Of a stretch of DNA of 64,000 nt, positions 32,532 through 45,598 are shown piece after piece. The notes beneath the pieces are model-generated. The model did not search any database, was not told the origin of the DNA, and saw only the letters and a list, made by a program, of their open reading frames with translations. The stretch is taken from NCBI GenBank assembly GCA_905160935.1, contig CAJHZI010000510.1, forward strand, positions 636,001-700,000, in the 5' to 3' direction. The number at the start of each line of letters is the position of its first letter. Position 1 is the first letter of the stretch. Made by a program: the position numbers and the translations under genes. The stretch comes from Enchytraeus crypticus. Taxonomy: Eukaryota > Annelida > Clitellata > Enchytraeida > Enchytraeidae.

Positions 32532-35500
32532 CTGTACATGTATATATATATATATATACACTGTGTTTTTTATAACTGATACCCAAAATTGTTTTAACAA
32601 TAAAGTCGTAAGAGGTTGACCGATGTTCTTGAAATTTACAGCACTTGACCAGCAGCCAATTCTACAAAACATAGAGAAATTTCGTTTGAGTATCTTTAAT
32701 AACGTGAAAGTTATAGTTTTGTGAACATGCGTGGGATCAGATAAGCAATTTTCAGCACAGGATTATGGGCGCGTTACATGCAGCGTAAAATTATCTCTAT
32801 AAAAATAACCGCGAACACGTCACAAAATTTCAGCTAATACTATTTTGAAGAGCAATCACTTCTTTGCAAAAATTTCGTCAAATACGTGCTGATATGTTCT
32901 TAATTGACAAAGTTATTGAACTTTTAATGCATGCATTGCATGTCTGGGTACACTGATATCACCGCAGCCACTGCAGCGGCGTCCTGAAGCGCCACAGTTA
33001 TAATAACTTCTTCGTTTATTCTCTTCATGCAATGCATGCATAAAAAGTTCAATAACATTGTCAATTAAGAACATAACAGCACGTATTTTACGTCGTTTTG
33101 AAAGTAAATGATTGCTCTTCAAAATAGCAGTAGCAGAAATTTTAAATTGCGTGTTAGCTAGTATTTTTATAGAGATAATCTAGATAATCTAAATGTACCA
33201 CGCCCGTAATCCTGCATTGGAAATTTCTTATCTGACCCCACTCCTATTCGCGAAACTATAACTTTCACGCTATTAAAGATATTCAAACGAAATTTCTTAA
33301 TGTTTTGTAGAAGTGCCTGTTGGTCAAGTGCTGTAAATTTCAAGAACATCGGTCAACGTCTTACGACTGTATTGTTAAAACAATTTGGGGTATCAGTTAT
33401 AAAAAACACAGTGTATATATCCCTCTCTCTCATTATCTCTCTCTCCCTCTCTATCCATCTATCCATCTATCTATCCTCTCTCCATGTACTGCCTATTTGC
33501 TGGTCAGTTGCATATGCCTCCTCCATGTACATGTATTTCAGATTTTCTAACAACTACTACGAAATGATAAACTGAACATTAAAAGTGAATCTTGTATTTT
33601 TCTTTTTGCTTTAGCCAGTGGCGACGTCGGTAAGATACATGACCGCAGATCAGTATGTGCCAAATCCTGGGCTCGCCCGTCATTGACATCGCTTTCGAGT
33701 GAGGAAACTGGCGTTAACCTTAGCTTTAGTTTTTACAATTTGATAACAACAAATCATTTATTGACTCAACTAACTTAATTTCTGCGATAACTGCAGAGAA
33801 AGCAGCAGTGACCGACCTACTCCTCGCCATACTATGTTTAACCGACCAGGCCCAGGTCAACGACCTCATGAAGCCCTATCTAAAAGCCCTTTCTGTCGCC
33901 CTGCCCTTGCGCAACCCTGTCTATCGAGTCACCGCACAGCTCACGGGATGTAAATCAGGTTCAGCCGACTCTCTCTCATTCGACGACTTCAAAGACGCCG
34001 CCAAGAGAGACGCTTTCATCGACGGGTTAACCAATGCAGGGGCCAAACCAAAATACGAGGATGCCCTCAATGCCGCTGCGCTGTTATTTAGTAATTCCCC
34101 CGTTAACCCGGCGGCAAAGACCGTGGGGTATGATTTTGCGCGGATAGTGGCCCTAGTGGGAGGTGGGGAGACGAGTCAAAAGGCGCAAGAACTAGCTGAT
34201 GGGCTGACTGCGCAGACGATTCAAGTAGTTGGAGTGGCGTTTGGCGACAGCAGCGATGCTTTGAAGGACATAGCGAAGGGCAGGGAGGCGATCTACCTGA
34301 TCAAAGACAAGAGTGTGGTGGAGGCCTATGCTAAGTCGACTGCTAGCAGGTTTAATAAAACTTAGAGACAGCATGAGATCTCTGGTAGGTTTAATAAGAC
34401 TTAGAGACAGCATGAGATCTGTGATAGGTTTAACAAGATTTAGAGACAGCATGAGATCTGTGATAGGTTTAACAAGATTTAGAGACAGCATGAGATCTGT
34501 GATAGGTTTAACAAGATTTAGAGACAGCATGAGATCTGTGATAAGTTTAACAAGATTTAGAGACAGCATGAGATCTGTGATAGGTTTAACAAGATTTAGA
34601 GACAGCATGAGATCTGTGATAGGTTTAACAAGATTTAGAGACAGCATGAGATCTGTGATAGGTTTAACAAGACTTAGACTTAGCATGAGATCTGTGGTAG
34701 AGACAGGCTGAGTTGGGCTCCATCGATCAATCAAAATAAGCAATCCTTAGATAATAAAACTAATAGAGATCATCAAATAATAAAAACTGTAGAAGATCTT
34801 GCTATAGGGTCGGCCAATTGATTCAGCATGATGTTCTCTCTCTCTCTCTTAGTGCACTGCTTACTGGCAGGTCCATGGTATATAGCGCCTCTACTCATCT
34901 CTATCTTCCGTCTTTTTCTTCATGTCCACATACGAGTGGATCTTTGAATTATTTTTATCACAACTTTTGATAGACCATTACTCTTGTTATTCTTCATTAT
35001 TCTTTGTTATACTAGTCTGAGCTTATGGAAAGAGAATTTGATCAATCAATTAATCGATCGTATTAAACCATTCAGATAATCAATTGATCCACTAGTTAAA
35101 ACTGGTGACCAGAAAGTGAAACTAAATTAAAGTAAATTAATTATGAAACTTCATGTCACCATTAATTAATGAAACACAAGATCGTCATTAAGCCAATCAA
35201 TTGGACAATTTTAAGAGTTCAATAGTAGGCGATCAATGAATTAAATTTGCAATTAAGGATTAATCAATTAATTTATTTGTTTTTTCATCCGCAATAATAT
35301 TGGGGCTCATTAGGCAATAAAAAATAGTTTAGCGCCTGTTTTCATACCCACAGAGACCATAAGAACCCCTCGGGAACATATCTAACGTATCAGTATCTTA
35401 CTTAAACAAGAAGATATCGTATAGCAAACCTTAGAGCTACATTTCTTTATTCTGTCTCTCAGTTCAATCAATTGATTTACTCCCTTCGGTAGCCTACATC

Positions 35501-36311
35501 CTGGTATCTAATCAATCAATAATCCACTGATCAATCAATAAGCTACAGATCAACAAATAATCCATAGATCAATCAATAGTCCATAGATAAATCAATAATC
35601 CAATAAACCAACATTCGGGCATCTAATCAACTATAATGCACATGTCAATAAAGCAATCAATCAATAGTTCAATAAATCAATAGCTTAATCAACAATTAAT
35701 GAATTAATCAACAGTATAGTATATAATCAACAACGATCCGTAGATCAATCGATAAATCAATCAATTCAATTAGCACATCGATCCATGCCAAACCTTTTTT
35801 AAAGAGAGAGTAGAAAAGAAAACAACATACAAGAAAGCTGATAAAATATTTTTAGAATTTAAGATATTTTGGTAAATTTTACATTCCGTTGCCATTTTAA
35901 TTTGTGCAAATTTTGTATAATCGCAGACTAACAAAGTATAGATATACGAGGATAAAGATAATACAACACTTTATATTGATATAGCACTAGTTTATAGTTT
36001 ACTCCAGTGGAGTATTGGAAACAGGAAGTGCTATAACTCACAGGATTGTGGACGTTCAGTTGGGACTTGAGGAAGGAGACCTGCAGTGTCAGTTCCTTGA
36101 TCTTCAAAACACTGGAATCCTACAACACCATCATCATCATCTTCATCATCATCATCGTCATCATCGTCATCATCATAATCATCATCCTATTTAACTAGGG
36201 TCGGAATGCCAATAGACCGCCAGTAGTTTATATATATTTCATTTAGTTTGTCAATATAATACACTATATCTATTCTTCCCGTACACGAAATAAGCGTTTT
36301 ATCTCTCTCTC

Positions 36312-36357
<46 letters not shown>

Positions 36358-39300
36358 ATCCCCGTCTCACTTTGTCTATCCTCTTTCTCTCTCTCCCTCT
36401 TTCTACTTCTCTCCATCTCTACCTGTAGAAGTCATGTTAAATTTAACAATGATTAACTCGCTCGATTATTTAAAACTAACCGAACTCTAGCAAACGATCA
36501 TTTACTAAAATAGTGAATAATTAAATGTACAAAACTTTACAATTGAAAAATTTACCTGATTGATGGCAACGCTGTTGACAACCCTGGAGATACTGGAGGC
36601 GAATGTGAGTGTACTCAGTGTTGCTGTGTAGTCGTCCCTAGCGTCACTTACAGCTGTCGTAAAGTATCCAATAAGCACTAAAGCTATATAAGCATTTAGA
36701 GAATGCGTAGTAAACCTTCGAGGTTAGAAAATCCAGTTATTTTGCAAGAAAATACCTATAATTTGTAGCCGATATTTAGTTACATAAGCCCCTCAAGTAA
36801 TCTTCGCAATTATATCATTACAGCTGCTTGTGATAACGTAATTTGTTATAAGCTTGAACTAGTTTTTTGTGACGGTAGCTCGAGTGCATCGAGTCGTCTT
36901 GAATAGAAGCTTTAGGCCTGTGGAGCGTGCCGTTAACATAATACATTACATCCGACCCATCTTCTAATCGACTCCTTGTTCTCTCTGGGCAAAACGTCCA
37001 GTTTAAAAGTTTCTAGCATAAATTGAATCTAGAAGAGAAATAAATTATTGTTATTTCGTCAAAATAAAACAATATTTAATCCTTTTAATTTTACCTGTGA
37101 CTAAAGAGGCAACTACAGTATCTTCTTCGTTTAAGCCAATAATTACTCTTCTTGTTTTCAATCATCATCTTCCCTTGAATTTTAGTTTCTGCAAGGGTTG
37201 GGGAACATTTTAGTCCTAGGTTCTTGTTTTCTATGACACTGCTTATTTAACAAATAGCAAATGGGCTAAAGAAATCAGATGGGAACTAATTCCATTGAAT
37301 AGCAGTAAGCGTTTAGTACTCACAAGCGAGTAGATAGGTGACAGAGTTTCCACCCAGACTTTGCTTGAGGAGGAGAGACAGAGATGTGTCACGGTATGGA
37401 ATGTGAATACTGCGTCTCCGCACACCCTTCAAGTGCGAGAAACCAACTGGACGAGGCGTCAACAGCAACAACAATATCGAATCAATTTATCAGTGAAGCA
37501 TCATTATGCTTCACTGATAAATTGATTATCAGTTTGAATTCCAGTTTATCTAAAATCGGATTTGAAAAACTTTGCAGCAATTTCGGCAGCTTGGACCCTC
37601 ACCAACCGAATGCCCTTTCTGACGTTGGACAATCAAATAATTATCAATTAGTCAAGCAATCAAACAATTATCAATTAGTCAAGCAATCAAACAATTATCA
37701 ATTGATCGATTAGTCGACCAATATATTAATAGATTGGTGGATTCTAACGGCTAGACTTTTAAAGAGAAGAATAATTAAATCAATCAAAATTCAAGTAAGC
37801 AGCAACCAAATTCATGAGTCCGTCAATCAAGAAATCCGCGTCAGTCGCCTCTTACGAACGAACAAGGGCAGTTTCGGTGAATTGCTTCAATTCTCTTGTT
37901 TCAAAATTACTCGAGACATTGCGGATGAGGATATTAACGTTAAATTTAGAATTGGTTTAGCAGCTACTAACCTAAAGCCTTGACGATATTATGTAACCCT
38001 GTTAAGCCTCTGTTGATACTCTGAGCGCGAATCCTCTGAACACCCAGGGCTGTCGTATCCTGCCTACAAAATAAACTACGTCTAGTTTACATCATCAGGT
38101 CAATCAATCAGTCAGTGAATCAATCAATTAATCACTCACTCAATCAATCAATTAATCAAATGGTCAGTAAATCATTAATCAATTATTTAATCAATCAAAT
38201 ACTGAATCAATGAATTAATCAATCAATCCATCAATAAATCAATCCATCAATCAATCAATTAATCAATCAATCAATCAATTAATCAATACATCAATTAGTC
38301 AATCAATACAATAATTAATCCATCAAGTAATCAAACAAACAAACAAGCAACTACAATAATGTAAGATGGGGTATTGCGATATCTGAAGAATTTAAGATAT
38401 CATGTGGTGTGGTGTGACAAGGTGGTGTATTATCACCTACATTATTCTGTATCTATGTGGACAATCTTCTTTCACAGTTATCCAAATATGGATGTACACT
38501 TAATAATATATCATATGGTTCATTCATGTATGCAGACGACTTAGTACTTTTAGCACCTACGGTGGCGGAACTTCAACGTATGGTATTGGTATGCTGTGCT
38601 GAGCTGGATGCAATAAATCTGAAGCTTAATACAAATAAATCGTACTGTATTAGAATTGGCAAAAGATTTTTTGTTGATTGTCCAAACATACGTATATGTA
38701 GTGACAATGGTGTAATTGCTTGGTCTAAGGAAGCTAGATACCTTGGTATAGTCATTGAAAGCAGCAGACGATTTAAGGTGTCCTTTGCACATGTTAAATG
38801 TAAGTTCTATGCAGCTTTCAATGCACTATATTCTAAGTTAGGCAGATTGCCTGATATAAATGTCACTATTCATTTAATAGAATCAATAGCTGTGCCTAGT
38901 CTGTTATATGCTATTGAAGCGCTAAATTTAAATAAATCGGAAATTAAGAGCTTAGAATTTACTTTCAATAAGGCTTTATTTAAACTATTTCAGGTATCTA
39001 GTATGAATGATTTGATGTTTTGCATGAATATATTTAACATCCATTTAATAAAAGATAGATATCAGTTGAGAAAAGACAGATTTATGTCAACGCTGAAGAC
39101 AATAAATAATATCAACTTACGCAATTTGGTTCATTGACAGTGCTCCCTACATGAATTTATGTATTTATTCGTTGTTTTTCTCTGATGTGTTGTAATGTGC
39201 ACCATGTTAGTTTGTCACCTTTGTACTGATTTGCTGCCTTTTGGTGAAATAAAGATTGATAATAAATCAATTGAAACATTTCTTGCTTTGTGTTAAACAT

Positions 39301-42300
39301 TAGCCTATATATTAAAGTTACTGAAAGTATATTATATAGAGTTTAGATGGAGCCAATGTGAAGCGAGGATAAAATCAAGCGTCAGTTCCCTGGACACACT
39401 GAGAGAGAAAAATACTTTGAAAGAATGTCTCACCCAGAACAAGCGTTTTACAATTATATTACTGCATTTAATTATGCGAATTATTTTATTTCGAATTGTT
39501 ACCCCGTAATAACATCAAAATGCAAAAGTAATAATTAAATTAAAAATTTAGATGTCATATTTTGGTAGTAAGCAATCTAAGAACAATCTATAAATAAAAT
39601 AAAGCATTTAGACTTTCTTGAAAAATATAGATTTGAGCTCACGTGACTGAGCGCACGTGACCCACCAGTCTGAGAGGTCAGCTATTAATAGTCTGCTCGG
39701 GTTTTCCACTGGAACACCTTCCCTACAGGATGCCTGACTACAGCGTATGTCGTAGACGACGTGCGATTGGCTGGCGCGATGCAGACCACGTGACTTAGTG
39801 CTATGACGATGCTGATGACGTATTGAGCTGACCTTTGACAAAAAGGTCAATTCCTCAGTTGAATTGTTGAGGGAAAGAGAGGATAGCCCTAGAAAATAGA
39901 GAAAAATGGACAGAGTAAAAGATCAGTTTTCCTATAAGGGGTTACGATAATTATGTATCCCTCATACGTATTTCTTATCAGAATCCTGTATTGTACACGA
40001 GGTTCGAAACTAGGCTAGCGATATAGCTGACATCTCATGGAAAGTCCTAGATTTTACTACGACTGACTCGAACGGAAATAGAATTGGAAATAAAACATAA
40101 ACATGCATCTTTATAAAAACTCCGGATTTTAAGAAAAGATTCAACAACGTGTTGGTGAGACCTGATTGATCCACTAACTGTTGATGTATTCTTCGTTCCT
40201 AATGGAAAATTGACCCGGTTCTTTATTTAACAATATCGACTAGTTAAACACTAAGCCATAGAAACACAAGCATTTCGACAAGAATATCGGATTTTCTGAA
40301 GATAGCAACAACATCAATAATTACACTACTAGTTTTCAACAATACGAGATTGCTGACGAGGAAAAGAAAGATTCAAAAACGGTGCAAGATTTAAAAACCA
40401 GTTTGAATACAGCACTTACCATTCACCTGAGAGCCCAGCAACGGATGCTCTATCACAGACAGTTCTGTTGTTGTTGTTGCTCCACTCTCATCTCTCAAGA
40501 GATCTGTTAATTCTTCTCCTGCGACCCCTACAACACTGCATCATACGACACCATACGACTCCTACAACACTGCATCATACGACACCATACGACCCCTACA
40601 ACACTGCATTATGCGACACCATACGACCCCTACAACATTCCATCATGCGACACCATACGACTCCTACAACACTGCATAATGCGATACCATACGATATCAT
40701 AGAAAAAAAACACGATATCGTGCGATAGCATACAATACCTTACGCGAATTAATATGTGCTTGACTCGAATTCTGGGCTCGCCCGTCACTCTTATCGCCTT
40801 CGAGACGTGAAAGTGTCGTTAACATCAGCTTCACAGATTTTGTAAATTATGCGACACTTCAGAATGGTCTCAAATAGGAGATTGACTGATGATATGATGT
40901 AGGACAGAGAAGATTTCAGACAGTCTATTCGTATCCCAATTCTGGTTAAACTGGGATTCAAGGGAAGATGATGATGATGATGCGACACTCCGAAATATAA
41001 TGTGATATCACACGATATCGTATGATATCAATACAGTATCATGTGATACTCTACGATTTTATGCGATACCATATGATATCGCGTGATATTGTGTGATAAA
41101 TATATTTTTATACATCTAAAATACTGGTTAAGTTATTTCTAGTGTTAAACCTGATCTCAGTTAGAAACAGCTTCAGTCCCCCTGTATCCGCCAATGCTAC
41201 CAATTCCTAAAATAGAAAATAATAAAAATTATAACACTCATTTTAATGAAATGATCAACCATGCTGATATCTATCACTTTTAGTATGACATGTTTAAACC
41301 GTTTTCTGCGTGTTTGAGACATTTTCTGTTGAATTACTTCTACACGGCAATGAGAGGACTGATTTATAGGGGTATTGGTAAGTCTATTGATAAGAATGCC
41401 GATAAGGACACTGACAAGTATAAAGATATTGATAAAGAAGTTGATAAAGAAACTAATATTGATAAAGATATTGATACATAATTTGCTGCCGGGAAAGTCA
41501 GGCGATTTTAGGAGAGTCAAAGTCGTCACAGAAATTAAGTTTATCTACGTAATAAATCATAACTATAACGGCACACTGGGTCAGGAAGTCCAGATGCTTG
41601 TTTAAGACTCATTTCCTCCTTCCTCTCCATGTTTATTAGTTATCGTTGCCTTTTGATGGAGCATCAATTGTCGCCGGCGCGGATTTAAGAATAACCTTCC
41701 ATCACCCTGGGATTTTTTCCTTCCTAAGCTTTTACTAACACTCGGTCTTCCAAGGTGGTCACCCACAAAGTACTAACCGAGGTCGATGCAGCTTAACTTC
41801 GATAATTGACGCACAACTAAACCAAGTGTGCTAATACCGCCGTATAAGTCACACAGGGTGTGCGGAACTTCAATTCTGCAGCCTCTGGGTAACTCTTTTT
41901 ACAACACTTAACAATAAACTCTTCTCAGTATATATCTTACAACATATATCATCAAATAAATTCTTCTAAATGTATGTTAAATGAACAAACATCTTTAAGA
42001 GATAAAATTTTTACAACACGACACAGAATTACATCATTATGACTTCTTATTGTTATCAATTACATTAGTATTATTTTTAATCATGTAACACACTCTAAGT
42101 TACAAATCACGATCGTTTAAAAGCCCTCTGTAGTACAAAGTATTAACATTTATAGATGTGCCATAATGCTAGAACACTCTTTTGATAACGATAACTAAAA
42201 TATATGCCGATAAATTTAAAATATTATTACTAACCTTACAGAGCTGCTGAAGTATTCCGCCTTCATTCTGCAAAATAGCGACAGGATTGGAGATAAAGCA

Positions 42301-45300
42301 TTACAGACTGTTCTTTATCCGATTCTTCAATGAAACTAAATCTCTAAGCACTAGGAGTGTATGCATGTACAGTGCGGGAAGCTGTTTCACTAAACAGAGA
42401 TCTTAGATCTTAGGCTAAAGTATTATATAAACACATATTGGAGATAAAGCAAGATTGTTAGCGTAGGTTTCTAGTGATGCCTACAGTAAAAGAACCGTAT
42501 AGGCTCACTGCACGATTTCACCGCTGATTTCTTAGTTGTCCATTATTTAAAATTTTCCCTAGCGATATATCACCATAAATATCAAATTATTTATACCTAA
42601 TTTGATAACTACATACAAATACCGATTTCAAATTTTTCAGAGAAAATAGAAGCTGGTAACGCTAATGTTACCGTCAGTTTCCGCATTCGAAGCCAATGAA
42701 TACTAATAATAAGATGGATACTAATAAACTGATCAAATTCAACACACCTGTGACTGAAGATTTCCAAGCAACGTTTCAGTTTTTCCAGTTCCACTCTGAC
42801 CATAAAAGATGAGAGAAGCGTTGAGACCTTGTCTGGCGCACTCCAGCAAAACTCTAATCACCTGCGACAATGTATGAATGTAATGAAAGCTGTCGCTGCC
42901 AAGGTAACATTTTTATTAGTGTTTCTGTCATAGTTCTCAAATATTTATTTCTTCAAATATATTATAAAACTGATTAGCATAGCAGTAGTATCATTGATTA
43001 GAATTAATAGCATCAGTAGCAATAGTGGCGCTCTATTACAAGTACCTTCAGCAGTAAAAATTGAGTATCACCTCAGACTGTCCCATCGTATCACAACTAA
43101 AGATTGACCTGGAATCGAATCTTGCAGCTATGATCTGCGCGTCAAATGGACTAACTAACAAGCTATCTTCTCTAGTAATAATTTTGCATTTATGGAGTTT
43201 TCAGGTAAAAGCTAATAAAGCTAAGATTAACGTAAGTGTCGTCACTCGAAAGCGATGTCAGTGACGGGGGACCCAGGATTTTAACCTCGCACATACTGAT
43301 CCGCGGTCGAGTATCTTAACTACGTCGCAACAGGCTCCAACCAGTAGCATTACCACATCTGTTAAATTAGAATCGATGTAGAGAACAGATCCAATGAAAT
43401 AGGATATAGACAATAAGGTGGATTCTATTGGAGATCAGAGCGGCAGCACGGTACTGGTGTACTGTTTCTACAAACAAACTCTATTCACAGAACACAACCG
43501 GTGTAATTGTACGTGATTTCGTTCCTTAAGAGATGAAAGGAAACCGTGTTGAGTCCGGGAAGTTCAAAATAGACCAGCAGAAAACTGAAATGTTTCGAAA
43601 CATCCGGTGAAAGCAGAAGACTGTGGAATATACCTTTCTGAATACTCTTATCATGAATAATAATAATAGTAATAATAATATGGCTGTAGACAGTAGCTAC
43701 GTCAGTAGGATACTCGACCACGGATCAGTATTTGCGGGTTAAAATCCTGGGCTCTCCCGTTACTGATATCGCTTTCGAGAGAGAAAACTGATTATATACT
43801 GAGCTCGCCCGTCACTGACGTCGCTTTCGAGTGAGGAAACTGACGCTAATCTCAGCTTTACTTTTAAAAGACTACGTATTTTACTAGAGAAGACCAGCTG
43901 ATTAGAGGCTAGCAATTGAGATGGTATCAGTGGATTGGTCGAAGTTGTGCTCAATGTGACAAATGATCGCCGGCAGTGGGTACGAATATGAATCTTGAAC
44001 CATTCGCACCAAAATTCCAAACAAGAAGCAAAGGTTTCTGAAGCCTTCATCCCACGTAGACTTGAAATAAATTCTCGTATCCGTATTTAGGAAGTATAAC
44101 TGAAACGGTAGAGAAACAGATGCAGGCTGAAGTTAGGTATATTAGACGATTTAAAGATCCACTTATACGAGGAAATGAAGAGGAAAGCGGAAGACAGAGA
44201 AGAGTGGAGGCGTTATATACCATGGACCTGCCAGTAGGTAGTGCGTTAAGAGAGAGAGAACTCAAACGGGCATAGACTGTTGTGATCTAGACTATAGCGG
44301 AAGATTCTGACATATTTAGAGGAGCGAGTTATGCAACAGAGTTGAGAGAGTGAGGCTAATAAATGCCATTCAGCAACCATTGAACAGCCTGCACTGCAAG
44401 CATCTACAGCAAATACTCCATCATCAAACATTATCCTGCATCTAGAACTCTTCCCGGCTGTGTACTAGGAAAAACAAATAACACGCATTATAGTGGAATG
44501 ACCAATCATGTTGTTATCTATCACTTTTAATACCAGTTCTTTAAACTGGGCTTGTGACACATATCTCGTGGGCCACGGACCACGAGATATGTGTCACAAA
44601 CCACGGGTCACGGGCCACGAGCCACGAGCCACGAGCCACGGGCCACGGGCCACGGGCTACAAGAAACTGTTTAGTACTTCATCAGACTATTAACGACTCT
44701 AACATAACATTCTATGAGAACTGAAACAAGCCTTCAGGAAGGGCCAAGATACTCAAACTCAGAACGACGACATTTGCTTTATATCTTTTCCGGTAACTAT
44801 GCTGTTAACTGCTAATATAAAATGCTCAGAGAATACGCAACTCAAAGTAAATGCCTTATAGTCGATTTTATGACATCCCATTAGATAGCTATCGACGGAT
44901 TTAGCGAGGGGATAATCACTTCTGAATTTATTTAGTATTTTTTGTTACCAATCGCTTACTCTGTTTTCTCAACGAGTCATACCGAATGCATTGGGCTCAG
45001 GTAAACAAGATAATCCAACGAATTTCACGACAAACGACCAGGCACTGCATAGTTTACTTATTATCCATAAATCAACACATTTTTAATTTATTGATTTATC
45101 GGAGTTATAGGTGAAACACAACCTGGAAGAGTTTTCAACTGAACGCAGTAAAAGATAAAAGGACTGGAAACAAATAGAAGATACCTCGGGGTGAAGCGTT
45201 AGCAGAGCCGAGAGTCTAAAGTGCCGATGATTAGATAATAGAACTTGTGGAAGCCGCTCGAGATTGAAAAATATAAGAGCGAGAGATTGACGGCGAGAGA

Positions 45301-45315
45301 GAGAGAGAGGTAGAA

Positions 45316-45347
<32 letters not shown>

Positions 45348-45426
45348 GGAGAGTTAGAAGGAAAAGAGAGAGGGGGAGTACGAGACGGATGAGGAGAGTA
45401 GACGGTGAAAGAGAAATAGAGACTCT

Positions 45427-45460
<34 letters not shown>

Positions 45461-45549
45461 GAGATGGAAGGGAAAGGGAGAGAGGGAGAACGATAGAGAT
45501 GAAGAGAGTGGACAGAGAGAGGGAGAAATAGAGAGATAGAGACAGAGAC

Positions 45550-45598
<49 letters not shown>

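Noticed and set aside
39608-39850. Independent small gene on the minus strand
   Set aside because: The frame is explained as the switch-region exon of the kinesin head. Both splice borders and phases fit the neighbours.
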